Source of the DNA: Isoetes taiwanensis
Taxonomy: Eukaryota > Streptophyta > Lycopodiopsida > Isoetales > Isoetaceae
Reading direction: 5' to 3'
Length of the DNA: 64,000 bases
Assembly (NCBI GenBank): GCA_021234155.1
Contig: JAJEKV010000003.1
Span: forward strand, 17,284,386 to 17,348,385
Part shown: positions 34,909-47,488 of the stretch, piece after piece
How the letters are laid out: every line of letters begins with the position of its first letter
Numbering within the stretch: position 1 is the stretch's first letter
The notes under the pieces: model-generated
The model's input: only the letters and a program-made list of their open reading frames with translations
Database searches by the model: none
What the model was told of the DNA's origin: nothing
Position numbers and translations under genes: made by a program

Positions 34909-37159
34909 ATTATTCAGGTATCTCAACAAGTACCAGAACTTAAGGACATCAACGTCAACATATATTGCAATTGCAATTTCAAGATACTAAATATGTCAAG
35001 CATAAATCTACCAATTTTGATGTCTGCCTTCCATTTCATTTTCTAATGCTACAATTTGTTCAGCATGTGGAAGAACATGACACTTACCATAGATTTGCAT
35101 TTGGGTTTCTTTAGATGGAAGTTTTGCAGGCCTGTCTCTATTTATGAGATATGTTATTTGATGTATGCAATTATTTTTTATTGTCTTGGAATTCATGACA
35201 TCCACCACTTTGTTATGTACATTTATGTGATTTTTGAAAATGCATAATGGAGTCCAAACTCACAATGAGCAAGAATATAGTAGTAAAAAGGAAATAATTA
35301 TGTAGACATAGTGGATAATTGATATTTACATTTGTATTTCATCCCTTTATGGCCATTGTAAATGCATTTTGCTCATATGTTAAAGGTCCATCGTTGTAGT
35401 TGTCACAAGGTCCATGTTGGAACATTTTTTATGTGGCCATATTTATTTCGTAGCCTTAAAGCAATGATATTTTCAAGCATTAATGCACATCATGTTACAA
35501 ATGCAGCAACAGGCAATATCATCTACTAAATGTAAGCAATCAAATTGAATTCTCAGTTGTTAGGATTAAACTAATGAGGCAGCTTCTTGCTAGATATCTA
35601 AAATAGAACTGTATTTATGCCCGGCAACGTCGGGTAATAATGAGCATAGTTTTAAAGGAAACGAATGATATAATTGTCATATCTGAAAAGGAACAAAGGT
35701 CAAAAAGAAAGAAAAGTCATAAACTTACATAATAGATGTATTTTACATTTATGGGTCGACTAATAGTCATGATTTTTTAGATGCAATCTTTCAAGCCTAA
35801 TATGTCGCTAAGGAAAATTGTTCCAAGGAGCTTCGTAATAGCACTAGGGAGTCATTTTGACCTAGAAAACTTTGACCAAGGTTTGGGAAATTCTTGAAGC
35901 ACACGATACATTTCCTGTTGTACTTGATGAGATTTTGAGCTGAGACTTAAATTAGCCGTGTTTTCTTTGCTAGAAGCCAAGCCTATTATGATTTCTTTTG
36001 TTAATGCTGTCAATATAATAAATTGCTGAGTGCCCGATATCTAAAAATGGTTATAAGCACTTATGATTTAGCTTGCACAATCTCATGTAGAGATTCTCTC
36101 ATATTTCTATGGTTCAAGAATTCTCACAGGGTATTGTCCAGCTTCAGAACATGTGTGAACTGGACTTCTGCTGCAACTTGCAAGGATGCTACTCTGTTGT
36201 ATGAGTAGTAGGTCATGAATTGTGTTAGTTCAGTTCAATTACTTAGCCATTTGCCTTCTGAATTTAGGCCATGGGACAACCACATAGCTAAAAAGCAGTA
36301 ATGCATTGTAGATTTGCAAATACAATAAACATCTACATGTATTATCCTTTTGCAATTTACACGTCTCTTATACTCCAACGTTGGAATATGCACATCAAAG
36401 CTTAGTGCATATAGTACTAATTTATGATAGTACTCATGCGCATGGCTCTTCAGTTTTTAGGTGGATTGAATACCTAAAGTGTGGATTCTATTAATAATTG
36501 TGCACATAGCAAATGCCAATAATTGCTTCCTTATAACGGATAGAGTATAAATGCACTCATGTCGATACACAGACCTCTTACCAATAAATAAGATCTTACA
36601 GTGGGCAAATCTGACTATAACACATTGATGTTGATACGCAAAGGTATTCAAATATTGAAGGTGCACAATATTTCATTTAAAATTGCAATTGTGACTTATG
36701 CTTATGATTGTTAGGTTCGTCTTTACATCGTCATTAACATGTAAATAGATCCGATATTTAGGGAAATATCAAAAGCTTTTAATATTTGGAACTAGAGGCC
36801 ATCTTTGCATTTGATGTGCAGTTTTAAGAATCAACGTTGCTATTCCCCTACTCAACAAACACATTTGGAGATGTACACCCTCTCTAAACTCCACTCTATG
36901 CCAACATTGAGTTATATGTGAAATCTTAGCCATAATGTTTTCGTGTATAACCAACAAACAAATTAAACAAACACTTCTTTGGGTATTTTTACATCCTTAC
37001 CTACTAACATGTAGCTAATGCCCACCCATAGGTCATTATTGGGAAAATCACAACATACAAATTTGCAAGGCATAAATGGTATTCATATTCTTTTATACAC
37101 GATATAGCAGGTCATTTGGTCATAGCTATGTAGGACTACTTTGCTATCGAGGTCGTGCC

Positions 37160-37325
37160 AAATGAATGTCAACTTAAATTTTAAAGTTCACTATACAAAG
37201 CCAAACCTTCTCTCTAATTGGTATTACGTAGTAAATGTCAACGTAAAAGTTCGCTATACAAAGCCAAACCTTCTCTCTAAATAGGTGTTAGGTGCTAAAT
37301 GTCAACTTAACGTTTAATCTCCAAT
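37160..37325. repeat. Imperfect tandem repeat, unit about 75 bp
   Basis: Two units share AAATG..TCAAC.TAAA and CTATACAAAGCCAAACCTTC TCTCTAA; a partial third starts at the next AAATGTCAACTTAA. It lies inside the candidate Helitron. Confidence 0.6.
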
Positions 37326-37423
37326 AGGTTTTAGGCAGTATCATCTGGTAACTTCATGTTTCAACCACATCAAGTACCTTTCAATATCTAATTTGTTCCG
37401 CATTAACTTATATTCGTACCTAT

Positions 37424-37440
37424 GCCCGGCAACGCCGGGC
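37424..37440 (+). other. Helitron 3' terminal hairpin
   Basis: A perfect 7-bp GC stem with AAC loop, 12 bases before the CTAG|T end. Helitrons use such a hairpin as the termination signal of rolling-circle transfer. Confidence 0.75.
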
Positions 37441-37452
37441 GCCCGTTACTAG

Positions 37453-38390
37453 TCTATATAAGTTCCAGCTTATATATTGCAACCGATATGTTTACCCCAA
37501 GCCCCCATTGTACATACTGGGTAATAAGATGTAAGTCACCTTAAGTACAGAAATCTCAGTAATTCAAGTTTGAACATAAGTAAAGCTTTGTATGGAACCA
37601 CATAGTCCAATCAACCTTATATTCCAATCAATATTGTAACTCTGTTTGTGCATTGGTTCATCCTTCTAGAGGCAACCTCTAAAATCAATTGAAATGAGTG
37701 CTACAATATTTTATTGCAGGGTACCATATGATCCTTGCTTGAAGCCGGATGCTTATTTCTTAGCTTGAGTTCTATCACATTAAGCCTCGCTTAAGCTAAC
37801 TCTTATCGGCTTTACACGGATCATCAACTTGCAACTTTGAATCGCATGCAATGTTTCAAGTGTTGTTCCTAGAAGAACCCTTAAAATAGCTAATAAGAAA
37901 TCCCGTTCCGTTTCTCTACCACCCCAGATGTTTAATTTTCATTTGGTGATTTGCTTTTTGTAGTTCGTATACAACATCCACTAATGACCCTGCCAAATCC
38001 CCTTCCTTTTCTCTAACACCTCAGATGTTTAATTTTCATTTGGTAATTTGCTTTTGTAGTTCATATACAACATCCACTAATGACCCTGTCAATTAGTACT
38101 AAATAGTTAACAAACTTGAGTTCCTTAAATGACCCTGTCATTAAAGCACTTAATCAAAGTAATTCTCTGTGGAATTAATCCCTTGCACCATGTGCTCTTG
38201 CAATGTAAGGATTTATTACTAAACTCAATACCCTTCACATCTTGTGATATATCTATCACGTGCAATATCTATCACTACTGCGTCTATTGATTTCACCTTC
38301 AACCCCTGCTTGAAGTATTTTCTACCTTAAACCCATTTTTTAGTGTGCAGTCACCCTCAAGCCCTTGCTCGAAGTATTTAGTTACACTAC
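37453..38390. repeat. Non-coding stretch with 97-bp tandem duplication
   Basis: AAATCCC(G/C)TTCC...CTAATGACCCTG is present at about 37898-37994 and again at 37995-38089 with a few changes. A shorter repeat pair (CCTGCTTGAAGTATT / CCTTGCTCGAAGTATT) lies near 38308 and 38363. No gene seen. Confidence 0.65.
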
Positions 38391-38752
38391 AATATAGAAT
38401 AGAATATAATATAATACATTAACGTCCCTTGTGCCGTGAGGCCCCTAGACTTGTGTAGCATGGGCGAGCTCCCTAAAAGGGCGCTACTAGCACATCACGC
38501 TGTTATGATGTAGCCTTTTCTGAAGGCTGACTTTTTTCTATTAATACCAGCATCCCGCTTTACTTCGGCTTCGTGGCCGTGCAGTGATGCGTCGTTATCA
38601 ATCAGCTTTTAACTGAACAATTTGTATGGGGTTTATGATCCGCTTTTGTGCGGGTCATATTACAAACCCTCTTTCACTGTGTACTTCTCTGTGTCTGGTC
38701 ATCATTCCTTGGATCGCGTCTGCCAGATCTCGGAGTGATTCTGTTATTGTCA

Positions 38753-39353
38753 TCAGGATATATATCGGTTCCCCCATCTTATATTTTTGTATCTGTCTCT
38801 GATGTCCCCGTATATCGGACAATCATTAATCATGTGGTTCTCATCCTGTACTCTCCCATTGTCACAAATTCTGCATATTCGATCTTCCTTGTCTATTCCT
38901 CTCCACCTGTCTTTTTCGATTCTCAGATCGTGACTCCCCATCCTGAATCTAGCCAAGATATCTCTTCTGCTTTTCCCCAGTTTGTTATCCCGATACATCT
39001 GGTGTCCTACCTGCTGATCTGGGTTGAAAACTGTCATGAGCCAGGTCGTCTTGGGTCCTGTGTGCTTTTGCAGCCATGCTCTTGTGGCTCTGTCTGTCCA
39101 CTCCTCATGCCACTGCCCTTCATTTATTAGGTCTCAGGTTTAATCCCATTTCTCTGGTCTAGATCGCCACATCTTTAAACCATCCACTGCCTATGAGGAT
39201 GTGTGATTTTGCTGACTCGGTGATTGCAATACTGGACAATTTCCCCTGAAGGTCTCCTGCATTGTCCCTAATCAGGTACCTTATGGTTCTCTCCCATGCT
39301 CTCACCTCCATTGGTTTTTGCCCTGTTTCGAGGACCATGATTGTCAGTGGCAT
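38753..39353 (-). pseudogene. LINE-a ORF2 C-terminus with zinc knuckle
   Basis: The piece 39037-38753 contains DILARFRMGSHDLRIE and the knuckle CRICDNGRVQDENHMINDC (C-x2-C, then H-x4-C), followed by CPIYGDIRDRY. The same arrangement occurs in LINE-c and LINE-d. The segment 39353-39159 (ETGQKPMEVRAWERTIRYL) precedes it in another frame. Confidence 0.8.
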
Positions 39354-39386
39354 ATTTGTCCTTACTTTAAATTCCTGTCTGTGCCA

Positions 39387-41923
39387 CTACCTAAGGATTC
39401 CTTCCTGTTTTTCCCATTTTCTGTCTGTTAGGCCTGGTCCCCAAGCTTCTGCTCCATATAATTGAGTAGTGGCGACTACTGCACTGAGTAAGTAACATTT
39501 GATGTCCCAGTCAATTATTCTGCTTCTGTTGCAGACATTCTTCATATTGAAATAACTCCCTATAGCTGATTGGAACCTAAAGTCTGCACCCTTGGCCCAC
39601 TTCCCTGTGCTATGCGTGTCGTACCCTAGATATCTGTATTCCGTTGCTTCCTCTATTTCTTTCTCCTTATATCTGAAGGGTCTATGCCTGTTCTTATGGC
39701 CAAAGATGACTATCTTAGTTTTTGTTAGATTTACTGTCAGCCCAGTTTCTTCACAGAATTGTTCTAGAATTTCTAGCAGTCTGTGCATCCCCTTATTTTT
39801 TGTGGCCATCATACTCAGATCATCGGCGTATAGCATAATCGGTACCTTCGTGTCTCCCAACGTTGGGGCGTATTCTTCCCCTTGCTGTTCTGCTATGTAG
39901 CCCTGCAAAGCATCTATGTATATCCCAAATAGAGTTGGGGATAGCGGGCAACGCCTGTATCACAGTTTATTGGCTGTCCTTCTTGCTCTATCTTGGCATA
40001 TACCCTGTGATATAGTCTTGCAATCGATCCTACCATGTTTCTTGGGGCTTGCATGTCCATCAACCTTTGTAATAGCTTCTCCCTCGGGACTGTGTCGAAT
40101 GCTTTCCTGAAATCTACAAAGCAGCATATGATCTTCCTTCCCTGTGCTTTGTTCTATTATATTAATATCCGAAGGGTTACTAGGTGGTCGGTGGTTGAGT
40201 GTTCCGGCCTGCATCCTGCTTGCCCTTGTGCTCTCATGTTTCCTTTTTCTGCCCATTTCTTTAATTTGTCATCCAGTGCCTTTCCGAACCATTTTGTGAA
40301 AATGGAACTCACCATTATTGTTCTATAGTTTCCTGGATCTTGCCTGCTTCCTGTCTTATGTAGGGGTATGACTCTATTGTATGTCCACCTGTCTGGAAGC
40401 CCTGTATGTATGATGCCGTTGAAAATGTATGTGACCTCTCTGCTAATTTCTATCTCTGCACATTTCAGTAATTCCACGGTCAGACCGTATACATCCAGGG
40501 CTTTGTAGTTAGCCATCCTGTTTAGGGCTAACATTACCTCTTGCATGTTGAAGCATGGTTTGTCTGAATCCTGCGACATTGGTATTGATACAGGGGGTGC
40601 CCCTGTCTTATACAATTTCTCTAGGTATTTCTCCCATCTTGCTGTTCCAATACCGTCCTGCTCATTCCCTGTTTTCATATTATCTTCTCCCTTCTTTTTG
40701 AATCCCCTCCAAAATCTTCGGGGCTGTTTCTTCAGCAGTTTCGCCATATACCATTGATGCTGCAGCAGGTTATTATTCCGTTTTATCTTCAGTAGTCTTA
40801 TGTATGCTGTTTTTTCTGTTTGGTATGTCTCCTTCCCTATATGCTCTTGGTTTTTCTTTTTTTGCTCTCTGCACTCGTCATCGTACCATACTGATGCTTT
40901 GAAGGCCCTGTTCTTTCCGATTCTGTTTTTTTTCCCAAACACCTCTGTTGCTACTCTCACCATGATGTCATTGAGTGTATTGCCATTATCATTCGTATTG
41001 TGTTTTCCCCACTCCCATTTTTCCATTTCCTCCCTGACTGTTTGTATGAATGTATCTGTGTGTTTTTCTTGGAATTGGATCTTCATCTTTGATTTCTTTT
41101 CCTCTTTTTCCCCTGTGTTATTGATCTGTGTCGTCCCACCCCCCGTGAGTGTTAATTTGATCGGTCTATGACTTTCCCTTTTTTCAGTCGGCCAGTCCTG
41201 TAGCATTAGTCCTACTACTCTTTCTACTGCTTGATTGTTCAGAATTACATAATCTACTATGCTCTTACCATGTATATTCTGACTCGTAAAGCTCCCTGAT
41301 CCCTTCCATTTCTTCATTCCATTAGCTATGATTACCCCTGTTGCCATGCAGACTTCCAGCAGCATTTCGCCTTTAGCGTTGACCTCTGCTTTATCCTCTG
41401 TATCTCTCTGTCATTCCTGTGTTCTTGTTGTGTATATTATCTGACCGTCCTTTTCATCAATGTTCGTGCTTTGTGCCTGTTCTTGTCTGGTTCTGGCATT
41501 CAAATCCTCTACTAGTATTATTGGCCCCTGTTATTTCCATTTCATCATACCTTCCCCTAGGTCCAGCAACTCTAGCTTGTCACTGTTTGGCGGATAATAT
41601 GCAATTATCAGAAATATGTCTTGTTTGTTTTGCAATTGGACATTCAACACCATGTATCTTTTATTGATATCTGAATGTAAAATACATGCGTTGCTAGTTT
41701 TACTATTCTTTACATAACATGTCAGGCCTGCACTTCCCCTCCCTATCTTGAAATCCTTGTCCTTCCAACACGTGAACAGCTGGTATCCTTCTTCCTCTGG
41801 CAACCTCTTGATGTTATGCTCCCATGTCTCTACCAGACATATTATGTCGCAGCTGTGGGCACCTTCTAGTCTCTCTCCGTCATCCCACGGGTACCCGGAA
41901 CAGTTCCAGTACCATATTGTCAA
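39387..41923 (-). pseudogene. LINE-a ORF2: endonuclease and reverse transcriptase
   Basis: Endonuclease (41923-41160): WYWNCSGYPWDD, ICLVETWE (metal-binding Glu), AYYPPNS, GKSIVDYVI, ESHRPI in place of the usual SDHxPI. RT: LNRMANYKALDVYGLTVELL, DRWTYNRVIPLHKTG, DPGNYRTIMVSSIFTKWFGK, AQGQAGCRPEHSTTDHLVTL; then a frameshift near 40160, the palm segment in a shifted frame (VDFRKAFDTVPR equivalent, about 40100-40060), and LYADDLSMM (catalytic YADD about 39825) with TKTKIVIFG and YRYLGYDTH. It nicks DNA and primes reverse transcription at the target. At least two frame breaks make this copy inactive. Confidence 0.9.
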
Positions 41924-42426
41924 CGTCTCTTCCCTCGAGGTTGTTCCTTCGGGGTCTCCGTGCCTTCTGTCCCGTTGCCTGCTCTTCTTGGTCTTCCTCT
42001 GGTCTTCATTGTCGGGATTGGGCCCCCAAACCTTGCTTGCGTTGTTCGGTCTTCGTTTCCCCCGCTTCCGCTTCTTTCTGCCCCTCTGTTCTGATTCCCT
42101 TCCGACGTTATCGCTCTCAGCGCTCCCCCTAGCAATCTGCTCTCCTGCCCCTGTTGTATTGTCTTCAGGGGATCTATGTTTTCCTTCTCCAATTCTGTTA
42201 AATTTGCTACTCCCTGTGTCCCCACATTCTGTTGAGTAGCCTGTTCTCTTATCCTCTTGTGAAGGTAGACTTTGCCATTCTTGACCCCCGCCTGTATCCC
42301 TGCTTGGTTCAGCTCCCTGGCTTTGGCTAGCTCTCTGTGTAGCCCTTGACGCTGCATTACTATTAGAGACTCCTGTACTTTGATTGTAAATTTCCTAGAA
42401 ATGGCATTTTTAAAAACCATGTGCAA
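41920..42426 (-). pseudogene. LINE-a ORF1 (basic protein)
   Basis: A 168-residue frame. The N-terminal half is helical-looking and charged (HRELAKARELNQAG), and the C-terminal third is Gly/Arg/Lys-rich (TMKTRGRPRRAGN, EQPRGKRR) including an AT-hook-like RGRPRR. No RRM or zinc knuckle is seen. In LINEs ORF1 binds the element RNA. Its TGA overlaps the start of the endonuclease frame (CGTTGACA), which suggests coupled translation of ORF2. It may be intact, but the upstream start is uncertain. Confidence 0.6.
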
Positions 42427-42430
42427 CTTA

Positions 42431-43556
42431 TCCCAAAGGACATCACTTATTACAATCCCTCAATCCCTGATTGTTTTGTCATATTGATCTTGCTTCCTAG
42501 CCATCTAAAATACTTCACAATACAAGGGTAGCAAATCTACCTTTGAATATTAAACAAGATATTGTGAGAGTCTCGCTCCAGTCCTTGGACAGAGCCCCAA
42601 AAAAACTAATTTCTCTTTCAGCACCATATCTATAGCATTATATAGACAAGAAATCTAATCTCAATTTCATGGCACCCATCAAGAGTGTATTTAGATATAT
42701 CTTGTTCATAATGGCCTGATCCCAGATTATAACGTCATTCCTAGCTCATCATGACATACATAATAAATTCCATATTTTATAAAAAGGAGAAAAATAATTC
42801 TTGGAGCCTAAACATGCTCTTCAAAAAGCCATTCTATATAATTCTATAAAACTTCCAGAGTTTTATGTTTGAGCATCTACATGTTATTAATATAATTTTC
42901 ATGTCACCCGTGAGGCTATGAACCCTGTTCACATTAATATCATCATAACATCTCAAGGGTTGTGAACCATGTTCACATTAACATATGGAATACATCGATA
43001 TTAGGGAATCATCACAATTGTACAACACATGTACCATGAACATCCTTTTGTTCTTAGCATCTCCCTCTATCCATGTCTTATAAAGTAATATTTCGAGGAC
43101 ACTCCACATAAATTCCACCACAACGAAGGTGTATTCCCCTTATGACCTAAATGGCTGATTATGGGTCCCGTGATCAGCCCGAGAAGCTTCAACAACAACG
43201 TGATTCCGGCCCAGACAAAATCATTCGCCCCTTAGTGTTCGATGCTCCAAACCCTCCGAGATTTGGCATGTGGTCTTCTTTGCCCAAAAGGCCTCTGCCT
43301 GGTAATTTTCAATGCAAACATAGCTGGTTTCAAAAACCCAACTTTTCGGACTTTGTCACAGTTTTAACAATCCCTTCTTACCTAAAGACCTCAACAATAG
43401 CTTCTTCTCAGATCTCCAAAAGCCTAAGATGTGAATCTGAAATGAAACCATGATGATTTATATGTGCTTCAATAAGTGGTCACATCTGGGTGTTTGCTCT
43501 CTAGAAAACTGCCACAAAGCCCGTTCCAATAAGCCTCCAACTCAGCTCTGGTACCA
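42431..43556. other. About 1.1 kb without recognisable gene
   Basis: A 100-residue plus-strand frame at 43151-43453 shows no known motif. If the LTR-like edge at 43557 is real, this would be its internal region on the minus strand, but no gag similarity is seen. Confidence 0.35.
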
Positions 43557-43570
43557 ATGTTACAAACCTC
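43544..43570 (-). promoter_or_regulatory. Possible LTR end plus Met-tRNA primer site
   Basis: On the minus strand TTTGTAACA is followed by TTGGTACCAGAGC, one base off the Met-tRNA primer site TGGTATCAGAGC. The plus strand to the right starts TGTTACAAACC, as an LTR would. No second LTR or polyprotein was found, so this is at best a fragment. Confidence 0.35.
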
Positions 43571-43859
43571 AAAAGAGGTCCACTAGCTGGGTTCCTTGAG
43601 TCCATTGGACTCCCCACGCCAAACTTGCATTGATCCCTCTGATCTATACTGCAACATAGTGCAATTCCCAATCATTCCCAGAACGATTCTACATGTTGTC
43701 CCTTCCTTGAGATCTATGATCTCTTATATTGGATGCCAACTCTAGTGGCATGACGCCACGCATATGCATGCATGCATTAATGCCACTTGTCCCTTAAACC
43801 TATAATCTCTATATTTTACTCAACGTATTGGCAGCTTACGGAGGGCTCTTTGGGCATGA

Positions 43860-45384
43860 AATTGTTGAATGAGGGCGGTCTATCTTAAATTGGACATTTC
43901 TAAGGCATATAACAGTGATAGACTTCCTTTCGTATGGTCTCTTTGGCTTTTGGCTATGGTAGCTCGAGTGTTCAAATTTTTGTATTCGTTAGAGCAACAA
44001 CAATGGTCCATGGTGTTCTTTCGCCAATATGTTCTATTGGTCATCCTATCGGCAAGGTTTTCCACTTGCTCCATTTTTGTTTACTTTAGTTGCAGAAGCT
44101 CTGACTCAACTGGTAGTGGCGGCGGGAATTGAGGGCTTTCTCGCTGGTCTTCAACTAGATTCTTATGGTCTTGTGACGATTAACCAGTTTGCTAATGATA
44201 CATTTCTCTTCAACTAGATTCTTATGATCATGTGATGGTTAACCAGTTGTTGATGATACATTTCTCTTGCTACATGAGTCAGATGTCAATCTTGGACATG
44301 CATGTTTATTGCTTCAAATTCTTTCCGTATACTCAGGTTATTAAATGATTTGGAAGAAGAGTCATCGTTATGGATACAGCTTGAGGAGCCTCCAACCTAT
44401 TTCTGGAACTTTCCTTCGGCTATTGCTCCACCACATGCTATGTGACAAGATTCTTGGGACTTCTATTGGAATAGATGTCGACAATGATACTGTGGCATCT
44501 TATGTTGGACCATTTTCATAGGCAATTCATATGATAGGAAGATACTCAACTATCTATAAAAGGCTGCTTGCAAGTTGTTTGCTCAATTTTAACAAGTACT
44601 CTCATATTTGCATACATAACAATAGTAGCTCCTCAAGCAATTTTGAAGGAGATGAATGCAATTATTAGAAACCATTTGTGGAGTGGTTCAACAGACATTC
44701 AAAAGTCTAAGGTGGCAGGGATGAAAGTTTGTGCACTTATTCAGAAGGTGGTTTGGATTTAAAGTCTCGTGGTCGCTTATTTAGTGCTAAAACTGCTGCT
44801 ACCTATCTTATGTCAACAACATATAATCCTGGGCTTTTTTCTTTCATTTGTGTCCATTGGCTTTTCCTTTTCTTCGAGGCTATTCATTTGTGTCCATTGG
44901 CTTTCCCTTTTCTTCGAGGGCTATTATAGACTTTGAAAGGGATTAGAAGTTGTTTTTCCTTGCATCACTCAATTACCTACCAAGAGAACTCTTTCTTGTG
45001 GCTTCCCTTAATATGTCAATAACCAAATTTGCCTTTGGCTACTTCTCTGTGCTCAAGCATGGCCTTGAATGTTAAAGATCCCTTTGGTTTTGCACGGGAA
45101 TGTTATGCCACCTTTCGTACTCATGACGCGTTGCCATTGCCTTCAGCGTGAGATTCCTATTTGCATGACCTAAAAAGTGTTTGGATGCATAGTGTGACAC
45201 ACTAAAGATCCAAATTTTTTGTTAGTTCATACATAGTGCGACGAGATGTCATAGTTCACTGCTTCTATCCAGTTGTGCCAAAAGTTTTTCTTTTGTATTG
45301 GAGCATGCTAGTATCTCTTTGGGTTGAGATCCCCCCCCCCCCTCTCCATTCCCCCCCCTCCATCCCCCAAAAAAAAAAAAAAAC
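43860..45384 (+). pseudogene. L1-type LINE relic with poly(A)
   Basis: RT fragments of the plant L1 type: VYLKLDISKAYNSD, RQGFPLAPFLFTLVAEALTQ, NQFANDTFLF (the catalytic FADD now FAND, about 44195), then downstream ILKEMNAIIRNHLWSGST and YSEGGLDLKSRGRLFSAKTA in different frames. The element ends in a C-rich stretch and 15 A (45369-45383). Internal tandem duplications (59 bp at 44151-44268; about 43 bp at 44850-44932) and frameshifts show long decay. The endonuclease part is absent, consistent with 5' truncation. Confidence 0.8.
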
Positions 45385-47023
45385 CCGAACTAGTCTAGAC
45401 TAGCACAAACATCGGCATTGGTCAATCCCGCATTTGTCTTATCCGCCATACAAGAACTGTTAAGTCCTAGATGGTACCATCCTTTCCTGGTATACAGCAT
45501 CTATGTTATCATATAACATACCTTTCCTTAGTAAACGGTTACAAAGATCTCTTTAACATATTTTACAACAAGAAACCTACATCATAAAGATGTAAAAACA
45601 AAGGACTAGTTTCAACCCTTGCAATCCTGTAATTATTTCGATAATACAATGGCATAATCATAATTCCAGGTCTGTATGAGAAAACCAAATACATTGGACC
45701 ATTATACCATATATATGAAAAGCATTATTTAAGAAATGCATTATTTAAGAAAAGCTTCCAATTTGTAATGGAACTCTCAAAATTGCATATAAAAGAGAGT
45801 AATCAGCTAAACTGCTAAACTGTTATACAATGTAGATACAATAGAAACCGAGCTTACAAAATGGTCATTGTTTGTCCATGGCATGGACCATCAAAAGCAC
45901 TTGTAACAGCTCGAAAACAATTAATTTGAAACTAAGTACCTTGGCAGGATGTTAAAGCGTAAAAATGCATCATGCAAACGTGTCTCAACTTCCAGTTTGA
46001 GCACTATATTCCATTTTTTTTGTTCCATTTTACAGCTACATTTTTTCTTTGATTTTGGCACCTTCCATTGCCACGTTCCACGCTCACCTAAGACATACTG
46101 GACAAAAGGAGAACATTAAGAAGAGAAGCCCGTACCTGCAGCCAACCAATACATCATTAGCCTGATAAGGGTAAAGATGCAAGGGCCAAAATGTACCTTA
46201 GGCTTCTCGGTTGTCAACCGATCACCTAATATAGACCTTTTGCCCAAAAGACTAAATGAGCATGGCAGGAAATAAACTTAATTTACATATAAGAGAAAGA
46301 GAACAGTTGTCACATACATCATAATGCTAAAAAAACTTTTAAAGTCATACGGTTCAGAAATAAGTCTTGAATATCCCAGATAAACCACATTACTATAACA
46401 CGAGCACTTATATCAGTCAATATAGGCTATAACCATCCAGGTACTTCATGTTAACTTCTAATAGGTAAATATTTATGCCTGAGTTTGGCTTGCAGAATGT
46501 ATCCACCTGACTGGGAGAATGTATCCCTCTATTGGGATGCAGAAAGTATCTCTCTGCTGTGTTTCCACATAGGCAGCATTCACAAATGCTTCTAGAAGTC
46601 TATATTACAGAAATTACGAGGATACCTATACCACATCAGTAAATCAAATGCCTATACATAGACCATGTCAGGAAACTTCATATTTACCGTCCAAAATGTT
46701 GTAACAGGCATAGGAATGTTAAGGGGAAATAATTATGCCATGTATTGCGTACAACCTAGCTGCCACAGTTAGAAACAGGTTGGCAAAATGCACCGAACTT
46801 ATTGTGTTAGAATACAAGGGGTCCTATAAAGGAAAATAGGGGACAATCCATTTAAGCAGATTTTTGCTAAGCAGCCACCTTGTCTGCAAATCATGAGTGC
46901 ATAAGAGTGCAAAATATCATAAGCTATAATTCCTAGAACAATAAACAAAGCAGAATAGAGGATAATCAGAACTATACCAAATGGGATTATCACTATAAAG
47001 GAGGCAAACGAATTTGCCAACAC
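45385..47023. other. 1.6 kb of AT-rich DNA, no gene recognised
   Basis: No coding or RNA signal could be supported. It lies downstream (minus strand) of two possible exons and may be intron or flank of that gene. Confidence 0.4.
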
Positions 47024-47300
47024 CTCCTTAGCACCCAAATGCTCAAGCATATGAGCAGATTTTTCAGTCTGAAGAATGCAAATTTACATCCTTTGAAAGG
47101 AAAAGTAACTGCCATACCTGATTATCATCATTGTCGGAACCATGTTCATCCATGCTTTGGGTTTCAGGAACAAATTGAGAGGTTTCCCCATGAAATTGCC
47201 TATGTTGTCCCTGATACCTCCTATTCTGTGGCTGGCCACCATAAGTCTGCCTGCCCCTTTTGTTATAGTTATCCGTAGCGTAACAGTACTCCTTAAGATC
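47024..47300 (-). pseudogene. Possible host gene fragment: two exons, unknown protein
   Basis: On the minus strand one frame reads NKRGRQTYGGQPQNRRYQGQ and on through SQFVPETQSMDEHGSDNDDNQ to 47119, followed by donor GTATGG. A 50-bp intron ends TTCTTCAG, and a second exon (47068-47024) reads TEKSAHMLEHLGAKE before GTGTTGG. Frames join in phase. The Arg/Gln/Gly-rich then acidic composition suggests a disordered nucleic-acid-binding protein, but I do not recognise the family. The remaining exons were not found. Confidence 0.4.
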
Positions 47301-47488
47301 AAATCTGTATCAAATGTGAAACCACACATCGATTTATGCCTCGAAAAAACTTGTTACATCAGAGCCAGAGCCTGTTTGCTGGATTCCGAAATGGAAAAAT
47401 ATATCTTGAGGTAGACTTCATATACAGAAGCATAGATTGCACCTGCAAATGGACAATGATGCCACGATTTTTCAATGAATAAAACTGA

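Larger units (their letters stand above)
35597..37452 (+). mobile_element. Candidate non-autonomous Helitron
   Basis: The 3' end is textbook: a GC hairpin GCCCGGC-AAC-GCCGGGC (37424-37440), 8 bases of spacer, then CTAG (37449-37452) followed by T. A plausible 5' end is A|TCTAAAATAG at 35597. Close to it lies a second copy of the hairpin word, TATGCCCGGCAACGTCGGG (about 35615-35633), with the same lead-in TATGCCC as at the 3' end. No Rep/helicase frame is present, and the AT-rich body carries no recognised gene. The 3' end is well supported, the 5' end is not. Confidence 0.6.
38391..42430 (-). mobile_element. LINE-a: non-LTR retrotransposon, near full length, frame-broken
   Basis: Reading right to left: ORF1 (42426-41920), APE endonuclease and RT (41923 to about 39387), C-terminal zinc-knuckle part (39353-38753), 3' region, then an AT-rich tail of TATAT/TTCTA type repeats (38391-38425) after GACGTTAA. 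The 5' end near 42430 is not precisely defined. It shares C-terminal architecture, RT style and 3' end design with LINE-b, -c and -d. I cannot assign the clade from sequence reading alone; it is not the usual plant L1 type of 43.9 kb. Confidence 0.88.

Noticed and set aside
38648-42239. Several plus-strand frames over 100 residues
   Set aside because: They are antisense shadows of LINE-a ORF1, endonuclease and RT.
47142-47414. Plus-strand frame across the exon-like region
   Set aside because: Splice signals and the repeated GYGGQP reading support the minus strand.
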